Part shown: in pieces, positions 26,399-34,630 of the stretch
How positions within the stretch are numbered: position 1 is the stretch's first letter
Layout: the number at the start of each line of letters is the position of its first letter
Origin: an uncultured Olsenella sp.
GTDB lineage: Bacteria > Actinomycetota > Coriobacteriia > Coriobacteriales > Atopobiaceae
Direction of reading: 5' to 3'
Length of the DNA stretch: 60,071 nt
NCBI GenBank assembly: GCA_900548775.1
Contig: URLM01000008.1
Location: 1-60,071 of the forward strand
Notes under the pieces: model-generated
The model's input: the letters and a program-made list of their open reading frames with translations, nothing else
Databases searched by the model: none
What the model was told of the DNA's origin: nothing
Made by a program: the position numbers and the translations under genes

Positions 26399-27286
26399 AT
26401 GAGAAAACTCGCCATCGCTGCCATTACATCGTTATGTGCATTGACGATAGTCGGCTGCAGCGGGTCGACGAGCATCGGCGCTTCGTCTGACGCCACGCAA
26501 GGCACTGGCAACGAATCATCGGCTGCCGCCACCGCTGCGCCATCCGAGCCGGTAACCATCAACACATCGCCTGACAAGTACACGTGGTACATCAAGAATT
26601 ACGTTGGCATGAATGCCGCAGCGGTGGGATATACCGCCCTAAATGGTTCTCGCAGAGACAGCTATGGCGGCGGAACGGTTCGTGTGGTGCTCGTCTCGCC
26701 AGACGGCACGTATATTGACCCCGAGGACGAGGACCTTCTCAAGGGCTATTACGTCGTGGCCCAAAGCTACCCGCCAAACACCGAACTCAAGTACACCTTT
26801 GAGACCGATAGCAAGGGCAACGAGTACGACAATCTGACAAGCTGGCAAAACATTGATGAGGTCGTGCTCTCCGTGAACAGCGTTGGAGACAAATCGGGAA
26901 CTGCCATCGACATGACCGCGATACAGGCATCGCCCGACAAGTACAACTTCTATGTGCGCGACTATGTCGGACGCAACCTCGCAGAGTGCGGATACATCTC
27001 GCTTGCGAACAAACTCACCGATGCGTACGGCTCGGCATACATCACCTTCGACATTACCGCAGATGACGGGGCATATATTGAGCTGCCCGATTCCTCCGAT
27101 GAGAACGCCGACAAAGAAGATGTGAACTTTCTTTCCCAGTATGTCGTCACAGCGCAAAGCGTTGCCCCCAACACCCAGGTAACGGCAACGTATCTAACAG
27201 ATTCCAACGGCAACGAGTACAGCAACCTCATTGACACACAGAGCGTCGAATCCATCGCGCTCACCGTGACAAAGATTCCGGAGTAA
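26399..27286 (+). CDS. lipoprotein with two tandem PASTA-like domains, 295 aa
   Basis: The ATG at 26399 follows TTGGAGG. Residues 1-20 are a lipoprotein signal ending in TIVGC, then a Ser/Ala/Thr-rich linker. Two copies of a ~110-residue domain follow: each starts SPDKY, continues with YVG-x-N and an A-x-x-GY turn, and has YVVAQS-x-x-PNT-x-V and a D-SxGNEYxNL end. The YVG...GY and VVAQS..PNT patterns resemble degenerate PASTA domains, which bind cell-wall fragments. It should be anchored on the outer face of the membrane. A role in wall sensing is a guess. Confidence 0.72.
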   Translation: MRKLAIAAITSLCALTIVGCSGSTSIGASSDATQGTGNESSAAATAAPSEPVTINTSPDKYTWYIKNYVGMNAAAVGYTALNGSRRDSYGGGTVRVVLVSPDGTYIDPEDEDLLKGYYVVAQSYPPNTELKYTFETDSKGNEYDNLTSWQNIDEVVLSVNSVGDKSGTAIDMTAIQASPDKYNFYVRDYVGRNLAECGYISLANKLTDAYGSAYITFDITADDGAYIELPDSSDENADKEDVNFLSQYVVTAQSVAPNTQVTATYLTDSNGNEYSNLIDTQSVESIALTVTKIPE

Positions 27287-27437
27287 GGCAGTTCGCCAGC
27301 CCCTCATGTGTCCATAACTCACGTTCGCGACAGCGGCCGCCCGCAGAGTCCGATGACCTGCGGGCGGCAGGCGTTTCTCGAACACATTGCATATAGTGTG
27401 TTCGTTATTGCCCCAAGCAAAGCGGATGCGAGCCCAC

Positions 27438-28597
27438 ATGAGCGAAACCGACAATCCCACGGCACCCTCCCCAACAGCGCCAGCGCGCGGACCGGTCCGC
27501 CGTGCGTGCAAGGCGGCGCTGGACTACCTCTCTGGTGCCATGGTCAAGATGATTCCCGTGCTTCTCGTCTGCGGCATGTTCAAGACCGCACAGACTCTGA
27601 TTGGCTCCTCCATGCTGGGCCTTGTTGGCGAGACGGACAACCTCTACGCGCTTCTCGGCATGGCTACGACGCCGGATTCTACTTCATGCCCATCTACCTG
27701 GGATACTCGTGCGCCGAGAAGCTCGGCGGCACGCCCGAGCTGGGGTCTTTGGTCGGCGGCATCATGATGGTGCCCGCCTTTGCCCAGCTTGCGGGCGACG
27801 GCGCCGCGTTCACTGTGTACGGCATCCCCTGCACGCCCGTTGACTACAGCCGCACAGTGCTTCCAATCGTAATGTCCTCCGCACTTCTCGCGGTGCTTGA
27901 GTTCCATCTGCGCAAGGTGCTCCCCAAGGTCCTTGCCCCCATGTTCGCGCCGCTGCTGGCGATGGCCATAACGCTGCCCGCCGCGCTCTGCGCGCTGGGC
28001 CCCCTGGGCTCCTGGTGTGGAAACGCACTGGGGGCGGCGCTCTTCTCGCTGGGCGAACAAGGCGGGCTGGTCACGGTTCTGGGCGTGGGCATCATCGCGG
28101 CCAGCTGGGAGTTTCTCGCCATTGCCGGGATGCGCTCGCTCTTGCTTGCGCTTGGGCTTGCAAACATGCTCGCCGTGGGGACGGACTCGTTTGTGCTGGT
28201 GGGGGCAGGTGTCGCCATCTGGGCGACATTTGGCATGGCGCTTGGCGGCTTCCTGCGGCTGCGCGGAACCGCGGAGGGCGGAGAGGCTCTGGGCTACTTT
28301 GTCTCGGGCATCGTGGGAGGCGTCACGGAGCCGGCGCTCTACGGCCTGGGTCTGCGCTACCGCCGTCCGCTCATCGGCCTTGCTGTGGGCGGGTTTGTCG
28401 GCGGGGTCTGGGCGGGCGCAACGCACGTGACGGCCTACATCATGGGCTCGTCGAGCTTCCTCTCGATTCTGGGCTACGTAGGCGGCGGCGTGCTCAACAC
28501 TGTGAGCGCAGGGATATCCGACCTGCTTGCGATGGGTATTGCGTCAGCAGTGACCTATGCCACGTTGCGCGACGGCACTGCCCAGAGCCGCGAGTAG
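27438..28597 (+). pseudogene. PTS beta-glucoside/sucrose-type IIC, frameshifted
   Basis: Two frames together encode one IIC membrane domain. The first runs from the ATG at 27438 (MSETDNP) to about 27660, ending LYALLGM. The protein then continues in the -1 frame from about 27665 as YDAGFYFMPIYLGYSCAEKLGG, through PVDYSRTVLPIV and a normal end at 28597. The join is exactly where the family has a continuous helix-loop. There are no IIB or IIA domains on either side, so even repaired it would be a bare IIC. A sequencing error is possible, but no slippery run is seen. Confidence 0.72.
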
Positions 28598-28667
28598 GGG
28601 CTCACGCGCCCACAAGCTCCTTCTCACCCACCGAAGGGACTCTAGAAAAGCAGGCGGATACAGATGG

Positions 28668-28725
28668 TTGCCACTATTTGAGGGTATAGCAACGCCTCGA
28701 ATTGCCACTTTTCGAGGGTTTATCA
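28668..28725 (+). repeat. 24-bp direct repeat pair, 34 bp apart
   Basis: TTGCCACTATTTGAGGG at 28668 and TTGCCACTTTTCGAGGG at 28702 begin two 24-bp units that agree at 20 of 24 positions. They lie in the 360-base gap between the IIC pseudogene and the isomerase gene, just before the 76-bp palindromic element. The pairing looks like two protein-binding sites, but no gene is oriented to use it obviously. Confidence 0.45.
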
Positions 28726-28769
28726 GTATCCCCCCAGTGGCAGGCAGTGGCAGACCCTTCTCGCCCGCC

Positions 28770-28845
28770 GAATTACGCACGGTCGCAGTTCAGCTTTGTG
28801 GAGTGCTGGGCTTTTGTGAGCGCCGCGCTCAGCCGTGCGTAATTC
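28770..28845 (+). repeat. 76-bp palindromic element, copy 2 (GAATTACGCACGG family)
   Basis: Arms GAATTACGCACGG (28770) and CAGCCGTGCGTAATTC (28830-28845) enclose the same core blocks as copy 1: GCTTTGTGGAGTGCTGGG and CTTTTGTG. Orientation matches copy 1. It lies between convergent gene ends (IIC pseudogene and isomerase). Confidence 0.75.
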
Positions 28846-28957
28846 GCGCGACGAAAAAGCCCGGACGGCGAGAACTCCGCGCCCACAAGCCCAGCAAAAA
28901 GCGGCGCCGAGACCCAACTGGTCCCGGCGCCGCCACGGCACACATCCCACTTGCCCC

Positions 28958-30334
28958 CTATGCGAAGAACCTCCGCACCAGGTCGCGGGAGTACTCGGCC
29001 GTCTCCTCCATGTCGCCAAAGGCCATGACCTCGCCGGCGTAGAAGGTGTTGTTCTCACCCTGCATGGCCTCGACTTTGTCGTACCAGCCATCCGCGTAGT
29101 CCGCAGAGCTCACGTGCGGGAAGTAGTACCAGTCGTCGATGCGCTCTGTCTTGGTCACCGGCAGGCCGGACTTGGCCATGTCGGCAATCGTGGTGTCGCG
29201 TGCCTCGTCGAACGGCACGTCCTCCATGCCCTCGTGGTTGCGAAGCGTGAAGGTGACCAGCGGCTGCGGACCGGCATCCGGCCAACGGTGATAGAACACC
29301 ATGAGGTGGCCGCGGGTCTCGGGCGTCATGTTGTCGAAGTAGTAGTACGAGATCTCCGGCGCCTTGTCCTCGTCCGTCCGCACGGCCATCGTGAAGTACT
29401 CCTTGTGCACGATCTTGGAGAAGAGGTCGTGCTCAGCCTGGTTGGCGTCGCCGTACTCGAGGAAGAGCTCCAGCGGCGTGCAGATGACCAGCTTGTCGAA
29501 GGCCTGCTCCTCGCCGCCGTTCACGGTGACGTAGACCTTCTCGGGCGTGCGGCGAATTGCCGTGATGGTGCTGTTAAGCTCGGCCGGGTGCTTGAGGTGG
29601 TCGTTCACACCCTGCCAGATGGACTGGGTGCCGTTCTTCCAGGTCCAGAGCTTGCCGGTGGAGAGGAACTGCCTCACGGTGAAGGCATCCAGATACTTGA
29701 GGACGTAAGCTGCGGGAATCTCGTCAAAGTAGCCGTAGCCAAACGAGGTGAAGGGGCCCTTCCAGACCAGCTCGGCGTCCTCGCAGCCATTCTTCTTGAG
29801 GAACTCCGAGAACGGCATCGAAAGGTCCTTGAGGTTGGGGTTCTCGCCCTCGATGTGCGCGAGCTTGAGCTCCGGCGAGGGGCAGGGGCCCTCGTAGCGG
29901 CCCTGTGCCACGCCACGGTGGCCGTTGACGTCATAGCCCTTGTACTTCTTGTCGAGCAGACGAGACAGCTTGTTCATCTTCATGACCTTCTTGAGAAGGT
30001 CGATCTTCTTGGACTTGAGCGGGGTGCCATCGGTGTTCATGAACCTGCGGCCCATCTTGGGGCCGTCCTCGTGCGTGGTACCGCCAAACTCCTCGCACTC
30101 ATGGACGGCGAAGTAGGTGTCGCAGCCCATGACCGCGCCCATCTCGATGGTGCGGTCCTCCCATTCGCCGTTGGCGTTCTTGACCTTCATGAGCGGCGAG
30201 AATGCCTTGCCACCCACGTGGTCCGCGCGCTCGAAGATGCGGTAGTTCTCGTAGCCGTTCTTCTCGAGGTACATGGCCAGCGAGAGTCCCGCGGGACCGC
30301 CGCCAACGATGCAGATGCTGGTGTCCTTGTCCAC
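28958..30334 (-). CDS. FAD-dependent polyunsaturated fatty acid isomerase-like protein, 458 aa
   Basis: The N-terminus binds FAD through IVGGGPAGLSLAMYLE. The rest closely follows, from memory, the Cutibacterium (Propionibacterium) acnes linoleate isomerase: FGYGYFDEIPAAYVLKYLD, LWTWKNGTQ, YYFPHVSSADY, GWYDKVEAMQG and a NTFYAGEVMAFG ending. That enzyme shifts a double bond of linoleic acid to give trans-10,cis-12 conjugated linoleate. Length is similar (424 in the model, a little longer here). I chose the GTG at 30334, 8 bases after AAGGG; an earlier GTG at 30343 overlaps its own ribosome site. It stands alone downstream of the nested-repeat element. Substrate is inferred. Confidence 0.75.
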   Translation of the reverse strand: MDKDTSICIVGGGPAGLSLAMYLEKNGYENYRIFERADHVGGKAFSPLMKVKNANGEWEDRTIEMGAVMGCDTYFAVHECEEFGGTTHEDGPKMGRRFMNTDGTPLKSKKIDLLKKVMKMNKLSRLLDKKYKGYDVNGHRGVAQGRYEGPCPSPELKLAHIEGENPNLKDLSMPFSEFLKKNGCEDAELVWKGPFTSFGYGYFDEIPAAYVLKYLDAFTVRQFLSTGKLWTWKNGTQSIWQGVNDHLKHPAELNSTITAIRRTPEKVYVTVNGGEEQAFDKLVICTPLELFLEYGDANQAEHDLFSKIVHKEYFTMAVRTDEDKAPEISYYYFDNMTPETRGHLMVFYHRWPDAGPQPLVTFTLRNHEGMEDVPFDEARDTTIADMAKSGLPVTKTERIDDWYYFPHVSSADYADGWYDKVEAMQGENNTFYAGEVMAFGDMEETAEYSRDLVRRFFA

Positions 30335-30484
30335 CGTGCCCACCCTTCATTAGATATTGCTCGAAAGCAAACAAATTCACGTGAGGTTGATGATAATCCG
30401 TCAGCCTGATTGTGCGGATGACTATTGGGCAAGCGGAAAGGAAGGCTGCGGAGGAACTCAGGGGCAGGGTAACTGTTCGTCGAC

Positions 30485-30729
30485 TGCATCGAAAGCCGCT
30501 ACGTTACATGAAGAACGCGACCCGCTGCATCGAACTGCCCTTCGTTACATTGGCTTTTAAGGGGTGCTCAAGTATCACGGTTCACATATTGTTGTCTTAC
30601 GGTTTCGACACACAATATGTTGTGGTTAAGCGTGACCGGATACTTGAGGTCTTCCCAAAAGCCAATGTAACGAAGGGCAGTTCAGCGCAAGGAACTCGGA
30701 TTTAATGTAACGAAGGCGATTTCGATGCA
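30485..30729. repeat. nested four-site inverted-repeat element, locus 2
   Basis: Four sites related to TGCATCGAACTGCCCTTCG: forward at 30485-30508 and 30526-30548, inverted at 30666-30689 and 30706-30729. Start spacings are 41 and 40 bp, as at 9118-9359. Here the 117-bp core is itself an imperfect palindrome (GGCTTTT and CTCAAGTAT blocks mirrored), so the inner repeats and core could fold into one long hairpin. It lies in the 434-base gap between the thioesterase end and the isomerase start. Confidence 0.8.
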
Positions 30730-30768
30730 GCCAAGCCCCTCTATCAACGCTGGCTGCATCGAATCGGC

Positions 30769-31167
30769 CTATCTGCCATACACGACAGACGTCATGCGTG
30801 CCACCGGCGTCCCCAGCTCGTCAACCACCACGGCAGTATAAAAGCCCAGCGTATGCCCGGATCGATCCGCGTCTGCCGTTGCAATCAGGCGTTTTCCCCT
30901 TGCCACGTTGAGAAACTCGATGTTGCACGAGACGGAAAACGTGGGAACACGCCCCAGGTTAGAGGCAACGGCAATCGCGAAGTCCGCCAGCGTGAAGATG
31001 GCGCCACCCATGGGGACGCCCTTCTCGTTGATGTGCTTGGGCGTGATATCGAGTGAGCAAACCGCATGACCCGTGCGGGCCTCGTCCACCCTGCAGCCGC
31101 AGGCATCAGTCGCAAAGCGGTCGTGCGAGAACTTCTCGCGTATCTGGTCGAGCGTGTCGTCTGCCAT
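30769..31167 (-). CDS. PaaI-family hotdog thioesterase, 132 aa
   Basis: A single hotdog domain. GVPMGGAIFTLADFA is the PaaI/4HBT signature, in which the HGG of many members is replaced by MGG, and the N-terminal half has the DITPKHINEKG strand. These enzymes hydrolyse acyl- or aryl-CoA thioesters. The ATG at 31167 follows GGGAG. It starts 18 bases after the fruK stop, so it may share the fruR-fruK transcript. The missing histidine is known in some family members. Confidence 0.82.
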   Translation of the reverse strand: MADDTLDQIREKFSHDRFATDACGCRVDEARTGHAVCSLDITPKHINEKGVPMGGAIFTLADFAIAVASNLGRVPTFSVSCNIEFLNVARGKRLIATADADRSGHTLGFYTAVVVDELGTPVARMTSVVYGR

Positions 31168-31185
31168 GCAAGGTTCTCCCAACGC

Positions 31186-32091
31186 CTACATCTTTGCGAG
31201 TAGGGCCTCGACCTCGGGGCGCGTGGCAAGATTATCTGAGAACGCGCTGGCAGAGCCGGTGCAGACGCCCATCTTGAACGCAGTCTCGTAGTCGCCCTTG
31301 CTCTCGATCCAGCCGGTGAGGAAGCCGGCGACCATCGAGTCGCCCGCGCCAACGGTATTGACCATGGTCCCCTTGGGCGCCTCGCTCATGATGACGTCGC
31401 CCTTCTCGGGAACAAGCACCGCACCCTCGCCGCCCATGGAGACCAGCACGTTTCTGGCACCGCGCTCCTGGAGCATGCGCGCATAGGGCTCGACCTCGTC
31501 GCGGTGCGTGATGGTGGCGCCCACGATGTCGCCCAGCTCGTGATTGTTGGGCTTCACCAGGAACGGATGGAACGGCAGGACGTTCACGAGAAGGTCGCGC
31601 TCGGCGTCCACCACAATGTCGATGCCGCGACCGTCGAGGCGGCTCATGATGCGCTCATAGATGTCGGAGGGCAGCATCGACGGCACGTTCCCAGCAATAA
31701 CGAGCAGGTCACCGGTCTGAAGGGCGTCGAGCTTGGCGTAGAGCGCGTCGATGTCTTGGGGCGTGATCTTGGGGCCGAGGCCGTTAATCGCCGTCTCCTC
31801 CTTGGCCTTTGCCTTCACGTTGATGCGGCTCATGCCCTCCTTCACCTGGATAAAGTCGCAGGTGGCACCGTAGGCGCTCATGCGCGCCTCGATCTCCCTG
31901 CCGGTGAAGCCGGCGACAAAGCCCAGCGCCGTCGACGCATGCCCCAGGTTGGAGAGCACGATGGAGACGTTGATCCCCTTGCCCCCGGGCAGGACCTGCT
32001 CGTAGTTCACGCGGTTAATCTCGCCCAGGCGAAGGTCATCGAGACGAACGATGTAGTCGAGCGACGGGTTGAACGTTACGGTGTAGATCAT
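31186..32091 (-). CDS. fruK: 1-phosphofructokinase, 301 aa
   Basis: A PfkB-family sugar kinase. The N-terminal TFNPSLDYIVRLDDL and PGGKGINVS signatures and the C-terminal NTVGAGDSMVAGF (catalytic Asp) are complete. It phosphorylates fructose 1-phosphate to fructose 1,6-bisphosphate, so it serves fructose brought in by a fructose PTS, whose genes are not in this window. Its ATG overlaps the stop of the DeoR-type regulator by 4 bases (ATGA), the usual fruR-fruK arrangement. Confidence 0.92.
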   Translation of the reverse strand: MIYTVTFNPSLDYIVRLDDLRLGEINRVNYEQVLPGGKGINVSIVLSNLGHASTALGFVAGFTGREIEARMSAYGATCDFIQVKEGMSRINVKAKAKEETAINGLGPKITPQDIDALYAKLDALQTGDLLVIAGNVPSMLPSDIYERIMSRLDGRGIDIVVDAERDLLVNVLPFHPFLVKPNNHELGDIVGATITHRDEVEPYARMLQERGARNVLVSMGGEGAVLVPEKGDVIMSEAPKGTMVNTVGAGDSMVAGFLTGWIESKGDYETAFKMGVCTGSASAFSDNLATRPEVEALLAKM

Positions 32092-32852
32092 GAGCTGCTC
32101 CCCACTTCCACGACGTTGTCTGCATCCTGAAAGCTCCCGTCTGACGGGAGCTGGTCGGTGAGTATGGTCGCGTCCTCGAAGGACGCGAAGGTGACGAGAG
32201 ATACCTGGTCAAACTTGCTCTGGTCGGCCAGCACGTAGCGACGCAGGGTATGCACCATGCTGACCTCCTTGACCTTGGCCTCGCTGTACTCCGGCGTTGT
32301 GAAGCCAGCCTCGCGCGAAATGCCATTGGTGCCCCAGAAGCCCAGCGTAAAGTGGAGGTTCTCAAGCGAGGCAATGGTCGCCTCCCCCACCAGCGCCTCC
32401 GTGAGTGGCTTCACCATCCCGCCAGGAAGGTAGGTCTTGCACCCTTTCGCAAGAAGAAGCTGCGCATGGGGAATCGAGTTGGTGAAGTACGTTGCCTCCG
32501 TCTGGGTGATGGCCTCCGCAAGCTGCATGGTCGAGGTACCCGCGTCGATGTAGACAAAATCGTCCGGACCAACGAGCGCGGCGGCCCGGGCGCCGATGGC
32601 TCGCTTCGCAATGACGTTCACGTCACGCTTTTGCGCGACGGAGGCGTCGTGGAGGACGAGACGAGTGGAAGCGTCGACGGCGGTCGCTCCTCCACGCACG
32701 CGCACGAGCTGGTGTTGCTCGTCGAGAATCGCGAGGTCCCGGCGGACGGTGGACTCCGAGGCGCCAAGTGCCGCCAGGAGCTCCGAGGTGGACACCGACC
32801 CCCGCTCGCGCACAAGGCGGAAGATGATGTCCTGACGCTCACGGGCAAGCAC
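32088..32852 (-). CDS. fruR: DeoR-family regulator of the fructose operon, 254 aa
   Basis: N-terminal winged helix with SVSTSELLAALGASESTVRRDL and an ensuing LVRVRGGA, then a sugar-phosphate-binding DeoR C-domain with VYIDAGTSTMQLA and the LADQSKF motif. The start is the GTG at 32852, after GGGAGG; a longer frame upstream runs through the leader and is not credible. It should repress its own operon until fructose 1-phosphate appears. Two 15-bp palindromic repeats lie in its leader between 32936 and 32984. Confidence 0.88.
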   Translation of the reverse strand: MLARERQDIIFRLVRERGSVSTSELLAALGASESTVRRDLAILDEQHQLVRVRGGATAVDASTRLVLHDASVAQKRDVNVIAKRAIGARAAALVGPDDFVYIDAGTSTMQLAEAITQTEATYFTNSIPHAQLLLAKGCKTYLPGGMVKPLTEALVGEATIASLENLHFTLGFWGTNGISREAGFTTPEYSEAKVKEVSMVHTLRRYVLADQSKFDQVSLVTFASFEDATILTDQLPSDGSFQDADNVVEVGSSS

Positions 32853-32935
32853 GCGCGTTACCTCCCACAACTCGCTCGGACTCAGGCAATACCGACGCAG
32901 AGAAGCACCTTGGCAAGAATGGTACTGCAGCCTGA

Positions 32936-32984
32936 GTGCGGGACCCTCACGCTCCCCCAACGAAACGCCGTGCGGGTCCCGCAC
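32936..32984 (-). promoter_or_regulatory. paired palindromes, candidate FruR operators
   Basis: GTGCGGGACCCTCAC (32936-32950) and GTGCGGGTCCCGCAC (32970-32984) agree at 13 of 15 positions and are 34 bp apart. The second is a perfect palindrome around T. They lie just downstream of the predicted -10, over the expected transcription start and early leader, a usual place for a repressor. Confidence 0.55.
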
Positions 32985-32990
32985 GCGACG

Positions 32991-33018
32991 ATTATCTCGC
33001 AACTTCTTTCAAGTTCAA
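32991..33018 (-). promoter_or_regulatory. sigma-70-type promoter of fruR-fruK
   Basis: On the minus strand TTGAAC (33018-33013), a 16-bp spacer and GATAAT (32996-32991) form a good promoter. Transcription would start near 32984, at the distal candidate operator, leaving a leader of about 130 nucleotides. Confidence 0.55.
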
Positions 33019-33117
33019 TCTTTTTCGGTCAAATTCAGTCAACGAGACGAAAAACCGCAGAGAGCAACTGAGCAGACCAGCTTCGGTGCGCCAACCGCCC
33101 GACACCTCCCCTGCCGC

Positions 33118-33462
33118 TCACCCGCGAAGGATGCTCACGAGCGTCACGAACCCAGGGAGCAGGACCATCGCCGCCGCAGCCCCGCCGTCGAGCTGGCCGG
33201 ACATCCCGTAGAACAGCAGCGAGAAGGCAAACACCGCAACCACGGCAGCAAGCCTACCCCAGGTACCGGGCCTTGGCTGTGCGTCGGGACCAAAGAGCGC
33301 ACGCAGCACGCAGATAGGGAGGCCTACCATCACGCCAATGCCCGCTGCGCAGGCGATGCCTCGTGCGAACGTCCCCAGCTGCTCGGCGATCTGAAATACG
33401 ACCGCAATGCCAACGAACACCGCGAAGGCAATCCCCACCAGTTTGAGAAGCCTGTCCTCCAT
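33118..33462 (-). CDS. small membrane protein of unknown function, 114 aa
   Basis: Three to four hydrophobic segments (about residues 8-27, 34-57, 67-87 and 92-111) separated by short polar loops with RALFGPDAQPRPG. No family is recognised. The start is the ATG at 33462. It lies between the fruR operon and a divergent anchored protein, with no partner on its strand. Hydrophobicity and typical codon use support it as a real gene. Confidence 0.6.
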   Translation of the reverse strand: MEDRLLKLVGIAFAVFVGIAVVFQIAEQLGTFARGIACAAGIGVMVGLPICVLRALFGPDAQPRPGTWGRLAAVVAVFAFSLLFYGMSGQLDGGAAAAMVLLPGFVTLVSILRG

Positions 33463-33622
33463 GGCGCGCCCCCTCTCGATGACACTCTACCCCCTGCCGG
33501 CTGGGCGCAACCGCCGGGCAGCGGCACCGGGCTACAGCGCCGGACCACAAGGCCAAGAGTCAGCACCGAGCCGCGACGAAGTCCTGCTAGCATCGTGCAC
33601 AACCACGCTAGGGAGGAGGGGC

Positions 33623-34495
33623 ATGGCCGAGAAGGGCAAGAAGCACCGCGCAAGACGGGTGGTCAAGACCGTGTTGGCCGTGATCGGCGGCATCACGGTG
33701 GTTGCCGTACTCCTCGCCGCCGTGCTGGTATACGAGGTCAACTACGCCGTGCGAACCGTCGACACGTCGACCTCACCAGACGGCAGGTTCACGCTCGAGC
33801 TGCAGTCCGTTGGCGAGCCGCTGTTCTTCTCCTCGGCGGACGCGCGCCTCGTCCTCAGGCTTGGCCGCTACGAGGTCTTGCACATGGATACGAGCATAGC
33901 GGACGACGGCGGGCAGGTGCGCCCCACGAGCTGGCAGGTGAGCTGGGAGGACACGGGCGTCGAGGTGCGGCTCAGGGGGTCCGAGCAGTCAGACGAGCTT
34001 GTGACCATGGGGTTTGACGGAAGCGTTTCCAGAGGCCGGACCGTTGCAGACAAGACTCTGGGTGACCTGCCGGGCTCTGGGACAGACGAGCAGGTCGCGC
34101 CAACCGATGACAGCGCCACCCCCTCCGAGGTCACTCAACAGGAGGCCGAGGAGATTGATGCCGGCTACAAGGCCGTCTACGACGCGGCGCTCAAGTCGCA
34201 GGGCTACGGCTACCAGGTGACGAACAACGCCAAGGGAGACGAGCAGGTCATTCTCTCTCAGGACAGCGAGAAGGTCGTACTGCTCGTCTATGACCGCGAG
34301 TCCGCCAACGGCGCGTGCGCGCTCTTCGCGCTGGAGAGCTGTCCCGTCGAAGGCTACGGCAGCTGGTCAATCGACCAGGCAACATTGCTCGACGAGTACG
34401 CCTACGTTCACGAGACAGGCGAGGTCGTCGCATCGGGGAAGACCTCGTGGTCCGACGCCGACTCGCAGGAGTTCCGCGACGCAACCGGGGAGTAG
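33623..34495 (+). CDS. membrane-anchored extracytoplasmic protein of unknown function, 290 aa
   Basis: The ATG at 33623 follows GGGAGGAGGGG. A basic N-terminus (KGKKHRARR) and one membrane helix (about residues 15-40) are followed by an outside domain beginning TSTSPDGRFTLELQSVGEP, a pattern seen in uncharacterised anchored proteins, then an acidic linker and a second domain (from about 195) resembling a small mixed alpha/beta fold with GYGYQVTNNAKGDEQVIL. No catalytic motif is evident. It lies just before the zur promoter, which is on the same strand but has its own start. Confidence 0.65.
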   Translation: MAEKGKKHRARRVVKTVLAVIGGITVVAVLLAAVLVYEVNYAVRTVDTSTSPDGRFTLELQSVGEPLFFSSADARLVLRLGRYEVLHMDTSIADDGGQVRPTSWQVSWEDTGVEVRLRGSEQSDELVTMGFDGSVSRGRTVADKTLGDLPGSGTDEQVAPTDDSATPSEVTQQEAEEIDAGYKAVYDAALKSQGYGYQVTNNAKGDEQVILSQDSEKVVLLVYDRESANGACALFALESCPVEGYGSWSIDQATLLDEYAYVHETGEVVASGKTSWSDADSQEFRDATGE

Positions 34496-34516
34496 CGGCT
34501 TGCCAGGGGCTCCCGC

Positions 34517-34566
34517 TTGACGCTCCTGCCGGGTCCCTGTACTATGAATTTGAAATTAGAGTTCAA
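34517..34566 (+). promoter_or_regulatory. zur-znu promoter with overlapping Fur-type operator
   Basis: TTGACG (34517-34522), a 17-bp spacer and TACTAT (34540-34545) make a near-ideal promoter. The AT-rich dyad TTGAAATTAGAGTTCAA (34550-34566) lies across the expected start site. The position suits repression by the metal-sensing regulator encoded immediately downstream. Confidence 0.65.
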
Positions 34567-34630
34567 TTTTAATTAGCAGAACCGGTCATCAACCGCTCTG
34601 CGGCAAAGCAATGGAATGGGAGGCAGTCGC

